Shown one piece after another: positions 47,859 to 60,200 of a stretch of 64,000 bases of DNA. This DNA is from Spinacia oleracea (Eukaryota > Streptophyta > Magnoliopsida > Caryophyllales > Amaranthaceae). The notes under the pieces were generated by a model that did no database searches, was not told where the DNA came from, and saw only the letters and a list, made by a program, of their open reading frames with translations. The stretch lies in contig NC_079492.1 in the NCBI RefSeq assembly GCF_020520425.1, positions 141,302,361-141,366,360 of the forward strand, in the 5' to 3' direction. Position numbers and translations under genes: made by a program. Positions within the stretch are counted from its first letter, which is position 1. Every line of letters starts with the position of its first letter.

Positions 47859-49680
47859 TGGCGGACTACATGTGATATATGTTTGTTTAGTAAGGTCTCG
47901 ATCTTTTTCTTACCTATTTAAAAAATGGTGTCTTATTATATTCTTTTTAATATGTATTCTTTTCACATATCTAATCTCTACACTTTAAAAAGTGGGAGAT
48001 CGGTTATTGTTCCTTATGAACATTTCCTCCCATGTACCAATTATTCATTTTACTTTTTGCCTAATTGTCCTAATTTCTTTTTAACTAATCTGTCAATTAC
48101 CTATCTAAACACTTCACTTCATATTTTTTAGGTACGTACTCACTCAACTCATACTCCTTAATCTAATATCTTGCTCATAAGTACACAGTATATTTAGAGG
48201 TGGGTGCATGTACCAAATTAAAAGTTTTTTTTTTGTACTAGCTTTATCGATTTTGTTTATTTACGATTTAGTACAACCGATCAATAAGAAAAAAAACCAA
48301 TTATGAGTACACCTAGCTATAAATATAGCCGGGAACAAAATAAAAGTTCTCATATACGTTTGAATGTCTTTTTTTATTCAAATGAAATGTAGAACATGTA
48401 CTATGTATAGTATCGAGTTTCAAGTATCTAACTTTTCAACTCATTTTTTAATAGGAAAAATACATTGAAATTAGGATAGCCTTCAATCATTACTATATCC
48501 TAATTTATCTAAGGTAATAAAACGTAGAACATATAATACGTATTAGGGTTGTTCAATTTTCGGATATAGGATCTGATCCGAAATATCCAGATCGAAAAAA
48601 TGTGATCCAGATCCGATCCAAAAGTTTGGGATATCCGGAATTTTCAGACTGGATACCCGAAAATACAAAATCGATCCGAATTGAAAAAAAAAATACAAAT
48701 TTATTCACGTTTTACATTGATTTTTTTCGGATATCAAATCCGAAATTGTACGCTGATTAATAAGTTCACTTTTGTGGCATGAAAGCACAATAAATTAATT
48801 AGTACGACTATTTCATATACTAATAGGGTGCTAGCTAGAACACCATCAGTGCCAAATTTAAAATTTCCAGCCACACTGCGTGCGACGTGCGCAACCAGCT
48901 ACTAGTTTTTAAAAAGTTTTCAAATATGGAATTAAAGATACATGGAAACAAACGGAAAAAGTCCCGGTTTAACTCATCTATTTTGAATAGGCACTGGAAA
49001 AAACATAGCTTAAGGCCCTCTTTGGTACTTAGTTGTTAGCCGTTAGCTGATTTAATTAGTTGTTAGTAGTTGTTTGTATAAGTTAGTTTAACTAGTTGGT
49101 TGGATTAAGATCTTTGTCTAAAGTGTTTGATGAATTAGTTGCTAGTTTGTTAGTTGTTTAATGTGAAAAATGATATTAAAAACATTCAAATAAAATGACA
49201 AGAGTTGTAATTTTATACAGAGTACAATATTAGGGCACATCGTCATTTTACACCGATTTCTTCAAACTTCTAATGCAAAAAGCTCCTTTCCAAACCTTTC
49301 ATATATTCATAACCAACCAACCCCTATAATTTTGTTAAATGGAACAGAGTAGTAACTAGTAAGACCTCTAATTCATCTAAAAAAGCCTTTTTCTTTTTCT
49401 TTTCTGAACCTCTACTAAGTCTCTAACCAAACGCAAGGCTGTTAAACACTGATCCGATCCAATCGATTTTTGACAAAAATCGAAATGACCTGAAAAAAAT
49501 ATTCACACATTTAATCCGCATAACCCACACAACTACATTATCCGATTATACCCGAACCAATTATATTCGACCCGTAATCAACCGGTGACCCGCCTCTTCT
49601 AAGTATTTCCAGGCACAAAGATAGATTTCGTTCTAATTTCCTCCATCTCTCATTCCCCCTCCTCCAATTAACGCTTAGAC
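47859..49680. other. Spacer with TCCGATCC-type and Tourist-like fragments
   Basis: Positions 48545-48735 and 49436-49600 contain GGATCC/GATCCGA-rich blocks in the style of the TAGACCTG elements. Position 49013 begins TTAA-GGCCCTCTTTGG like a Tourist end with a possible partner near 49430. No gene. Confidence 0.4.
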
Positions 49681-49689
49681 GCTCCTTTT

Positions 49690-50254
49690 CTCTCTCCTAA
49701 TAAAATAAATCTTGTCTCATTTAATTCTCTACTTGCTCGTATTAAAATCCCCACATTCTCAAACTCAAACTCACACTCATTCATTCACTCCTTACTTTGC
49801 CATTTCCTTTCTTACACTTACCCCCATCATTTCACATAACGAGATTGCTCTATATTCAACCAATTCACCCACTCTTCTGCTCAAATTAATTATCCCCTTC
49901 TGTCGTCGTAGCAGGTAATTATACTGTACTACACAATTTATTTCCAGAATTCTTCATCCTTATTACACAATCTCTAGTCCTGATTTAGTTATACATTACT
50001 CGATTGAAATTACGCAATCAACACGACAACTGATTTCGGATTGGGGATTATTTTATTTATCTGCTCAGATGGAATTAACTCATTAAGTAATAAATTCTTC
50101 TGAATCTTGTCCTCTTGTGTTTTTTTTTGTTAGTGGAGTTCGTTTATCTTTCACATTTTGCTCGTGACTTGACAATGGCGTCGATGAATCATGCCATTTC
50201 GAACTGAGATTTTCTCTCTCCTTTTTGGAGTTTCAATTTGCTACTCTGAATCAG
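49690..50254 (+). promoter_or_regulatory. Probable split 5' leader of ROPGEF14
   Basis: Pyrimidine-rich, CT-repeat DNA typical of plant leaders runs up to a good donor (gtagcag-gtaatt, 49914). A second leader exon is suggested at 50134-50254 (acceptor ttttttgttag, donor aatcag-gtgcg). It contains a short upstream frame, 50175-50207, M-A-S-M-N-H-A-I-S-N, then stop. The promoter should lie just upstream of about 49700. All limits are inferred from splice-like signals. Confidence 0.45.
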
Positions 50255-51282
50255 GTGCGTTTTTCATTCTCTCTTTGATTTTTGCCATTTTTAATACTTC
50301 AATTTTTTTTTTAGAGATAATGTAGTCAATTTCTCTGTTTATTTTGACACCAATCACATAGTACTCTTTTTGGAATTCTTCAATGAAGTCTTTAGAAAGT
50401 TATTTCACTTTCAAAAACAAAATGAAAAATGAAAAATGAAAAATGAAAAATGAAAAATGAAAAATAAAAAATAAAATAGAAAAAGACAAGAAAAATGATG
50501 CTAAAAATCACTTTGGTAAGGACAAGTCGTCAGCTAGCTAGGTGGAGCAAAAGCAATTTGAGTTGAATTTTTTGGTGATTTTTTTTTTTTCTCTAAAAGA
50601 GGTTTCACATTCGTCATAGAATTTCAAAAGTTACTATTTTTGTACAAGTTCCAAATTTCATAGTTGGAGGGCTCTTTTGACTGTAATGATTCTTCATTAT
50701 CAAATATAGGCACATCCATCTTAACCATCATACCATTATGTCAAGAATTCATTGGTATTTTTTATGAGTTGTCGGTATAAAATCCTTAAATGGTAGATAA
50801 TGGAACATATGAATGTCCACGATCATGTTCCCGATATGGTTTTATTTTGCTATCGTTTATTGATTAGCTTATTTAGGAGTTAAGAGATTATATATTCATA
50901 TAGTACGGAGTATCATAGAGTGACAATGAGTTTACATAAAGATATCTCCACCCGTTCATAATTAATACCCACATATTTGTTAGAAAAGTTATAGTTATGG
51001 TGTTAGTGTATGAATGTATGATTATATTTCTGATATGTCACTAGTCAATGAATTTAAGTTATAGGAAAATGACACATTGTAGAATATGGGGGATTAGTGT
51101 ACTAATAACTATTATAAGATATAGTTAGTAATATACCACTAATTAAGACATTCCATATTAAAATACAATCGTGCTTACCTTGATATTGGATTAATTATGT
51201 AGTGTAAATCACTAACACATTTATAATTTGTGTATTGGTGATTAGTGTGGTGGGCACAAAAGCAAAAGTGTAAGAATAAAAA

Positions 51283-54200
51283 ATGAGGATGGGGGTGAGA
51301 AGGAGGTTAGGTTGCTGTACGAGGGACAGAGAAATTAGCATTGATTTTGATGAGAATGAACAAGACAGTAAGCTTCTTTTCCTCTCTCTGCCTCTACATT
51401 TCATTTTCTTCCCATTTTCATGATCCTATTTAACTTCCTTTTTGTTTAAAACATTTTGTTTGATAAAAGTAGGTATCATGCTATTATTGCGGAAATAGTA
51501 TTAGGTTGTACCCTCATTAAATATTTGATGTGATTTTACTGAAATTATATACACCTACTTCTTTGCCTAGACTAATTAAATCTTCGGCGGAAGTAATTTT
51601 GGCACAACAATTATTTGGGTACCGATGCTCTAATTCTTTCGTAAATGTGTAATATGAGTGGCATAAATTATGTGGAATTGTGGATTTTGGTGTTACCTCT
51701 AAGAATAAATTTTAGACACGAGACTTGGGTTCGTGACCTATTAGAACGTGAGCCATTGACTTAACCACCGTTGACTTAATTGGTTAACAATGTTACCTAC
51801 TTGTGAGTTGTGAGGGGATTAGAGCTAGCGTAATGCAAATTTCTTTGTTTGTGGAAAATGCTAGTTTGAAATGTTGAACAAAATTGCAAAAATAAACTAC
51901 TAAGGCTCTGTTCTTTAGAGCTGAACTGAACTGAATAGAACTGAACTGAAATGAACTGAATGCTCCTGAACTGAACTGAACTGAACTGAACTGCCAAATA
52001 AGTTCTGAAACTGAATTTAAGCCAAAAAGAACAGGGCCTAAGGCTCGCCTTAGAGTCTCTGGTTAGCACATGGCATGCTAAGTTGCTAACATGCGCCATT
52101 GGCTTAGAGTATGATCCAAAGAAACAAAGTATGAAAAAAACAAAACATAAGAAATCAAAGTCTATATACACGAGTAGTATTCTTTTCTTTATATGAATAA
52201 GATCTGGGTTAGAGGCTAATTTATATATGCAGATCTTGAGGAAAATATTCCTTGTGTCTATAATTAGTAGTTTAGTAATTAGTACTACTTCATCGTACAC
52301 TTTTATATAAGGATTTTCCAAAAAAAATTCACTCATTGTTAATAATTTACTCCGTAGCACTGTACTCCCTCCGTCCCGGAATACTTGACCTGTTTTCCTT
52401 ATCGGGCCGTCCCTTAATACTTGACCTGTTTCTAAAAATGGAAATATTCTAACAATATTATATTATTTCTCACTCCACCCCTATTAACCTATCTACCCCC
52501 TACTCCATACAAAATATAATTAAAAATTCAACCCCTACTCTCCTCCAACCCTACCTCTTAACCCACCTCCCACTAACTACATTAAAATAATACCCCACTA
52601 TCAACTACTACATATTAAATTAAATAAGTCAATTCAAGTCCCTTAAACTCTGTGCCGGTCAAACCGAATCGAGTATTCCGGGACGGAGGGAGTAATTGTT
52701 ATGAATAGATTTCCGAATATGCAACATTTGAAGAAGAGATTATTATAAGTTATTTTAAAGAACGCATTAAAACGGTTCACCTTTCTATGAAATAAGAATA
52801 AAAATTAACAGAAGTTATGTTAATGCATAACGATAGAAGAGCACAAATTAGCACCCTATGGGCGTAATTGAAGGAATAAAAGTACGTTAATAAGATGGTC
52901 AACTTGGAGTCTTATTATTTAATTAAGGGAAAGTATGTTAAACGAGTTTGTGAACAAGTGAGCATGGAAGTTGGACTTGGTTGTTTACTAATTTGTCTTC
53001 TTAGTTCTAAAAACGTGTAAGAAAAGACCGAACTTGACATCGTGATTTAATTTTAATAAAGCTTCCATCTTCCGGCTCTTTCACCTCCGATTGGCGATTG
53101 TAGTACCCGTGACTAGGCCTGGTTATCGGGCGGGGCGGGTCAGGGTCGGTGCGGGTTAAAAGAGGGTCGGGTATTGAAAGGGTCATTTTTAGAGGGTCGA
53201 TAATGGGCGGGTCAAAAGCGGGTCGCGGGTCAATAGCGGTCATTATTGGGCGGGTCAATAAACGAGCAATGAAAAATAAAAAACAAAAGAGCCATGTGCA
53301 AGTACAAGTAAATACGAAGCTATGCATGTAATTTTTTGTATCATTACTATTTTTATTTTCAAACTAATTGTAGTATAAGTTTGACCCTATAATGACTCTG
53401 TCCAATAAAGGCCCTGTCCAATAAGAGCCCTGCCCAATAAAAGCTCTTTAACTTGACCCTAACCCTATATCCATTGGACTACCCTGTCCAATATCCAGGT
53501 CTACCCGTGACTCCGTAAGCCACCGCCCTAGACGCCTAGCTAGCTACACGATTAGCAACCTATATACCGGAAATTTTGGGCTATAGTAGCCTTACATTTC
53601 TAGTATAGACCGGGTCATCATTTACTGATGTTAATGTTGATATTTTATTATAAAAACATACTACTCTTTGCATTAAAAGATTTGCAACCAAAAAATATGC
53701 ATTAAAGATTAATGGTACCACAAGTTTCAAACAAAAGCATCAACATTATAGGGGAGTCTTTTTGCCACTCTAGTTTGACTTTGGTTACTGTATTAGACAG
53801 GGGGCCGGTTACAAATTTAACGTTTAAAAAATTGGTTTGTTGGGTTATGTCTAAAACAGTAAAACTACTTTATTAATTGCACAATTTTCCATGTAATTTA
53901 GGGAAAATTGAGGTTGGACGTGCAATAAACTACTCGTACTATAAAGTGTAACCAAAACTTTTCTGAAAGTCTTTTCAATGTTTTTTTTTTCCTGTTTATA
54001 CTAATTCAAAATTTGAATCATTTACTGCAATTTTATGGTACTTTTATCGAGTTATTATTGAGCACTCACGTAGTCACGTACCGTAAGTCTATAATATAAC
54101 AAATCATTCGGAGAGTGTATTAAACGTACTCATAATTGGATGCTTATTGCTTAAACTTTCGAATTCTGGAAGTTAATGATCTTCTTTTCATAATAGTACT

Positions 54201-57200
54201 AGATAGATTTTAAAATTACTCCGAAAATGATTTCATATGATAGAAATATTGAGGATTAAAGTTAAGAATGCAACTCTGGAAGTAGGACTTGCTCAATGTT
54301 AGTCAGAGACGAAATTATTAACAAAAGATTACGACTTCAACTTTGAATTATGGAGTGTTTATTTTACCAAATAAGAAAAAGAGTGAAGGCTAGAATTGAG
54401 AATATGTAGCAGGCCAGGTTTGGATGTAATGCTTGCATAGTGAAGTACAGGTAAGTGTGTCATAGTTGGTGATTGGAAACAGAAAAGCCAAAAGGATGAG
54501 TGAATAAGTAGGCTGGAGAATTTGTTGCATTCTCAAGTCTTAAAGTCTAAAGTCTTTATCTCTTTCTGTAAAAGACATGTGAGGAAATTTCAAGACTAAA
54601 GTGGTTTCTCAGATAGTCTGATAGGTCCATGGAAATTTCATATGGCTCCACTAGACCTGTTCAACGGGCCGGATTAGGGCCGGTCCGGGCCAAAATTAAA
54701 CGGGCTGGGCCGTGCCGGGCTCATAATATTATCGGGCCGGGACGGGTCGGATATTAAACGGGCTGTAATGGATTGAGCTTAATTTAAATTTATATGTATT
54801 TCAATGAATAAAATTAAACGGGCCGGGCCGGCCCCGACCCTTTTATAAAAGTAAAGGGCTCAGCCCTTTTAAAAATGGGCTGGATCCGGGCTGCTACTGG
54901 GCCCCAAGCCCGTTGAACAGGTCTAGACTCCACCGTTCTATCTTGCTTTACGGGTTCTATTATGCAGCCGAGTGTAACTAGAGATATATCCAAATGTTAC
55001 TCGTGTAATTCTGCTTATTTGATAATATTTGTTGTTAATGAGCGAAAAATACCACCGGGTGTCTAAAAGAAATTTTAATCTTGTTTATGCGGTTTACTTT
55101 TTGAACAAATATGAGGGCCGCACTTGGCACATTTTTTGTTTTTTTCCTATTGATTTTAGGAATAACACTTCCAAAAATAACTTAAACGTTTCAAAAGAAA
55201 AATAAAATTCCAGTTGTTAAAATATCAATCTTATTTATATTCGTATTTTAATTAATATACTTTGATTAATTCACATACTTCGTATAAATTATAGTGATAA
55301 ATTCGACCTGGTGTAGTATGGGATGGTCTTAACTTCTTAATTCAACAATTAATCAGGAAAGATAATGGCTTGCTATTTGCAAAACAGCCAGACTCATAGT
55401 GGTCATAAACTCCCAGATTTTTGGCTGCATACCTATGCATGCAGAGCTGGGTGCATATGAGCTTTTATAAACATCGTGAAACAGTTGAAATTGAACATGA
55501 TGATAAAAAAAATGAACATGAAAAAAATATCCTTCTTCATACTTGTTTTTTGAGAAATAATAATTCAGACTAATTAAGTAATATTAATTAATATATCACA
55601 AACTCTAGTACGTCCGCACAAGTTTAATAACTACGCTACATTTCGGTAGAAAATTATCATTCGGAAAATAAACAAATAAAAAATATGAAAATTGATGAAT
55701 CTTTTTATTCTTCTATGTTTCCCTTTCCTCTATGTTTCTTTCTCTCTCATCAGCAAATTTTCTCTATCTTAATAATTCTTATTTGCCCCTCCTCGTCAAT
55801 AAATTTTCTGCCATCAATTGCAAACAGATTGAGCTCACCAACTTCTCCTCCATTTCTTCGACTCTATCTTTTTTCCTCCTTGATAAATTCTGAAAATTGA
55901 ACATAGAACCTTTATTAATTAAAAATGAACTTGACAGGATATCAAACATAGTATGAACATTAAATTTCTAAAACTGAACATTGAGTTTTAAAAATTGAAC
56001 ATAACCAAGAATAATATGTGATTTTTTTAGAAACTAAAAAAAAAACCTATTATTGATTTAAACATATTTACTCCAGAATCGAGTATTAAATATTTTGACA
56101 GAAATTTACAAACCCAGAAATCGAACATATATATCCTTATATATGAACATGAGACTTAAGAAACTGAACATCACACAAAATAATTGAACATATACTCCCT
56201 CCGTCCCGGAATACTTGACCTGTTTCCTTATCGGGTCGTCCCTTAATACTTGACCTGTTTCTAAAAATGAAAATATTCTAACAATATTATATTATTTCTC
56301 ACTCCACCCCTATTAACCACCTACCCCCTACTCCATACAAAAAATAATTAAAAATTCAACCCTACTCTCCCTCAACCCCACCTCTTAACCCACCTCCTAC
56401 TAATTACATTAAAATAATACCCCACTATCAACTACTACCTATTAAATTAAATAAGTCAATTCAAGTACCTTAAACTCTGTGCCGGTCAAACCGGGTCGAG
56501 TATTCCGGGACGGAGGGAGTATTAGTTTTATAAGTTGAATTTAGTTGAACATGATTTTATATAAGTTGAACATAAGACTTTAGAAATTGAACATCACACA
56601 AAAGTATTGAACATATTTTTTTTTTTTGAGGGAAGTATTAAACATATATTAGTTTTATAAGTTAAATTAGTTGAACATGATTTTGTATAAGTTGCACATA
56701 AGACTCGAGAAACCGAACATCACACAAAAGTATTGAACATATATTAGTTTAATAAGTTAAATTTAGTTGAACGTGATTTTGTGTAAGTTGAACATAAAAC
56801 TTGAGAAACTGAACATCACACAGAAGTATTGAACATATATTAGTTTTATAAGTTGAATTTAGTTGAACATGATTTTGTATAAGTTGAACATAAGACTTGC
56901 GAAACTGAACATCACACAAAAGCATTGAACATATATTAGTTTTAAAAGTTAAAATTTAGCTGAACATCATTTTGAGTAAATTGAACATGATTCTTTATAA
57001 GTTGAACACGAGAGTTGAAAAACTGAACATCACACAAAAGTGTTATTATTTGTGAACATCATCTTTTATAAGTTGAACATGATAAATTATAAACAGAACA
57101 TAATAAATTCATAATTAATATTCATCAATGACTACCACAACCACCAAAAAAAACAATGCTAACCACACTATACTAACAACTAACAACAACAACAACAATA

Positions 57201-60200
57201 TCCGGTCCAAATATAGTTCATTCTCAATGTCTTAATTTGACAACAAAAATGTTTGGATTACTCACTAGGGGGGAAAAGCATACTCTTCAGTTCCTTCATA
57301 TGGCACATTCAAACCATGAACAACGTTATGCCAGCTCTCGGAGCCGGCTTGGGCACCAACGACCTCTCCCTCGGCTGCAATACTGCTCCAGCTTGAATCA
57401 TTTTCAACTCCCGCAGCTGAAACCGTACAAAAAATAACACATCAATTTCACTGAAAATCTACAAATCACAAAACCCTAGAATACTCAGATCAGAACATTC
57501 TACCGCCTATCTCACTCCAAACTAACCGTAATCAACACACTTTAAACCAAAAACCCTAATTAAACATGAAAATAAGTTTAAATGCATAAATAAGATTTTA
57601 TGTGTTCTAATAACGAAACGAATTACATACTCCTTGAAGTTCTTAGAGAACTTTTTCGCCGGGACCACCATTAACGACGAACTCTTCGCGAACTTTCTCG
57701 ATTACATCTTCAATGACGTGGATGTAAACAATGGTTGTAGTCTCCGACGGAAGAGATCGTCATCCTAAGAAAAACAATTAAAAAACCACAAATTAATTTT
57801 AGCAAAAACTCAAAACAATTGCAATTGCAATTGCAATTGCAGTTTTGGAGAAGGAAAGAAGAGAGAAAGAGAGAGATTACCGATGAGGAGGAGGAGCTGA
57901 GAGTGTGGCCATGGTGAAGGAGGCGAGAAAGGAGAGGACGAAGAAGCAGAGGTGGTGGTGGCGCCGGTGATTCTCTATGGTTGCGAAAAACGGAGAGAGA
58001 AAATGGGTACATGCTAAATTCGTCGGTGATATTATGATAAATAAACGCGGTCGTTTTATGTAGTATGCACACATAGATACGTGGATACCTATTCATATAT
58101 TAATAATTAGTCATAAACTCATAATTGCACGCCCACTAGATCGATGTCTAATACCTGACCAAACTTGCTGGGTCATAGGCCCAATTAGGGGAATCTTTGA
58201 CTAATCATGTTGAGGCAGTGGTATTTCAACTATGTGGGGATTTGGGCCGGCTTTTCCATTGGAGGGCCCAAATCCTTACATTGCCATCCTTTCATTTTTC
58301 CTTTTTAAGAAATTCATATCTTTATACTCTTCCAACATAAAACTTGTGGAGAGTTCAACAAAAAATGTTATAAACATATTTCCTATAAATTGATCATTAA
58401 AAAGGTTCCTCTATAATTGATCATTTTTTTCTTCTATAATAGATCATTAAAAAGTTATATTGATTATTACCATTGTTTCGCACATGATCAAAGTGAGACG
58501 CTTTCACGCGTTCTATAGAGGGCCAAACTTGTTACGGGGTGTGTTATTTTTTCCCCTTTCGGGTAAGATATGCATATCTTAAAGATAGTTTAATATTTAT
58601 CCAAAATCCCCCTAAAATGGAAAATATCATTTTTAAAACTATTTATTTATTAGTTTTGACTAAGACTTCGATACCCTTTTCTTTTTCCCTTCTCATCTTT
58701 GCACTTAGGAGTATGAAATCAGTGAGAATATGTTCTCTATGCTCTGAAGTGTCAATTCAATAGGTGCATATCAACTTTCACGCACATAATGGAGAAAGAA
58801 GATTCACTATAGACCTGTCAAATTGGTCGGTCAGGTCGTTTTGGTATAGGTTGGCTTGGCAAATAAGAGGGTGACTTTAGTGTCAACTAATTTTTATGTT
58901 ATTTTGTACTTCGGTTTGGTTCAAGACCTCAAGTTTTTCACTAGTTCTGATCAAGTTTTCACATCAGGTAAATTACTAAGTTCTGCAATGTCTAATGTTT
59001 AAGTTGTACTGTGAATGACAGACATATTTTGGTCTATTTAAAGTGTTTTAGAACGTTATCTGATTTCATATATAACTACTTTCAGGAGTAATGACATATG
59101 ATGGTCTCGAGAGTTGCATTCTGAACAGTCGATTGTACGGAAATGGGAATACATTATGTGAGGAGGATTCTTGTCCGACTGAATCTTATAATGAAGGAGA
59201 AACCAGCTGCTCATCAAGCAAAGATGCTTCTGGATCATTCTTTTCTGATCGGACTATGAAAAGGAACCAAGACGAAACAGATGAATGGAGTGGTCCTGAA
59301 AGCCCAGATCATGTTTATATCAGAGACAACAAACCTGCTTATACCACTCAGTTCTCAGATGTGGAGGATATGAAAGAGAAGTTCGCTAAACTTTTGTTAG
59401 GTGAAGATGTTACTGGAGGACGCAAAGGCATAACCAGTGCACTAGCAATATCAAATGCCATAACAAACCTTGCAGGTATTGAATTTGTTTTATACTACTT
59501 CCGTTTCATAAAGATCTTTACAGTTACTATTTACACAAATATTAGGGGTGTGTTCGGCGGTAGCGTTTGAGGTAGCGGGTAGCGTTTTGACCTAGTCAAG
59601 ACGCTACTTGTAAAATTTGTAAGTGTTTGGTAAAGTAGCGATTTAGGTAGCGGTTAGCGGTTGAGTAGCTTTTATCAAACGTTAAAATTAGTAGCGTTTA
59701 AGGTAGCGGGTAGCGTTTGACAAATTTATAATAAAGTTTTAAATAATATTCTTGCTTTTATTTTTATTTTTATAATATCAACCGCTACTTTTACCGAACA
59801 CTCGTATTAGTTACCGCTACTTTGACAGCTAACCGTTACCCGCTACTATTCACCGCTACTCGTTACTTTAACCGCTACCCGCTACTTAACCGCTAACCGC
59901 TACCCGCTACCGCTAATTTTGCCGAACAGGGCCTAGGACAAAAGTAGGAAAGTTGGCTGAATACTCCCTCCGTCCCGGAATACTTGACCTGTTTTCCTTA
60001 TCGGGCCGTCCCTTAATACTTGACCTGTTTCTAAAAATGGAAATATTCTAACAATATTATATTATTTCTCACTCCACCCCTATTAACCCACCTACCCCCT
60101 ACTCCATACAAAAAATAATTAAAAATTCAACCCCTACTCTCCCCAACCCCACCTCTTAACACATTTCCCACTAACTACATTAAAATAATACCCCACTATC

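Larger units (their letters stand above)
51368..59085 (+). other. ROPGEF14 first coding intron, 7.7 kb
   Basis: Donor a-GTAAGC and acceptor ttcAG. The intron holds a Tourist element (51904), two Stowaways (52365, 56195), two hAT-like elements (53114, 54652), a minisatellite (56100-57100) and the antisense TFIIA-L relic (57265-57765). The remaining sequence is A/T-rich and unrecognised. The fragment 58811-58870 ('tagacctgtcaaattggtcgg') looks like one end of another TAGACCTG element. Confidence 0.8.

Noticed and set aside
49712-49918. 68-codon frame in the ROPGEF14 leader
   Set aside because: It is low-complexity His/Ser/Thr pyrimidine-rich leader sequence and ends at a splice donor.
56521-57050. 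CRISPR-like array
   Set aside because: Units of about 95-100 bp are tandem without unique spacers and this is plant nuclear DNA.
57237-57437. Plus-strand frame of 66 codons
   Set aside because: It is antisense to the second exon of the TFIIA-L relic.
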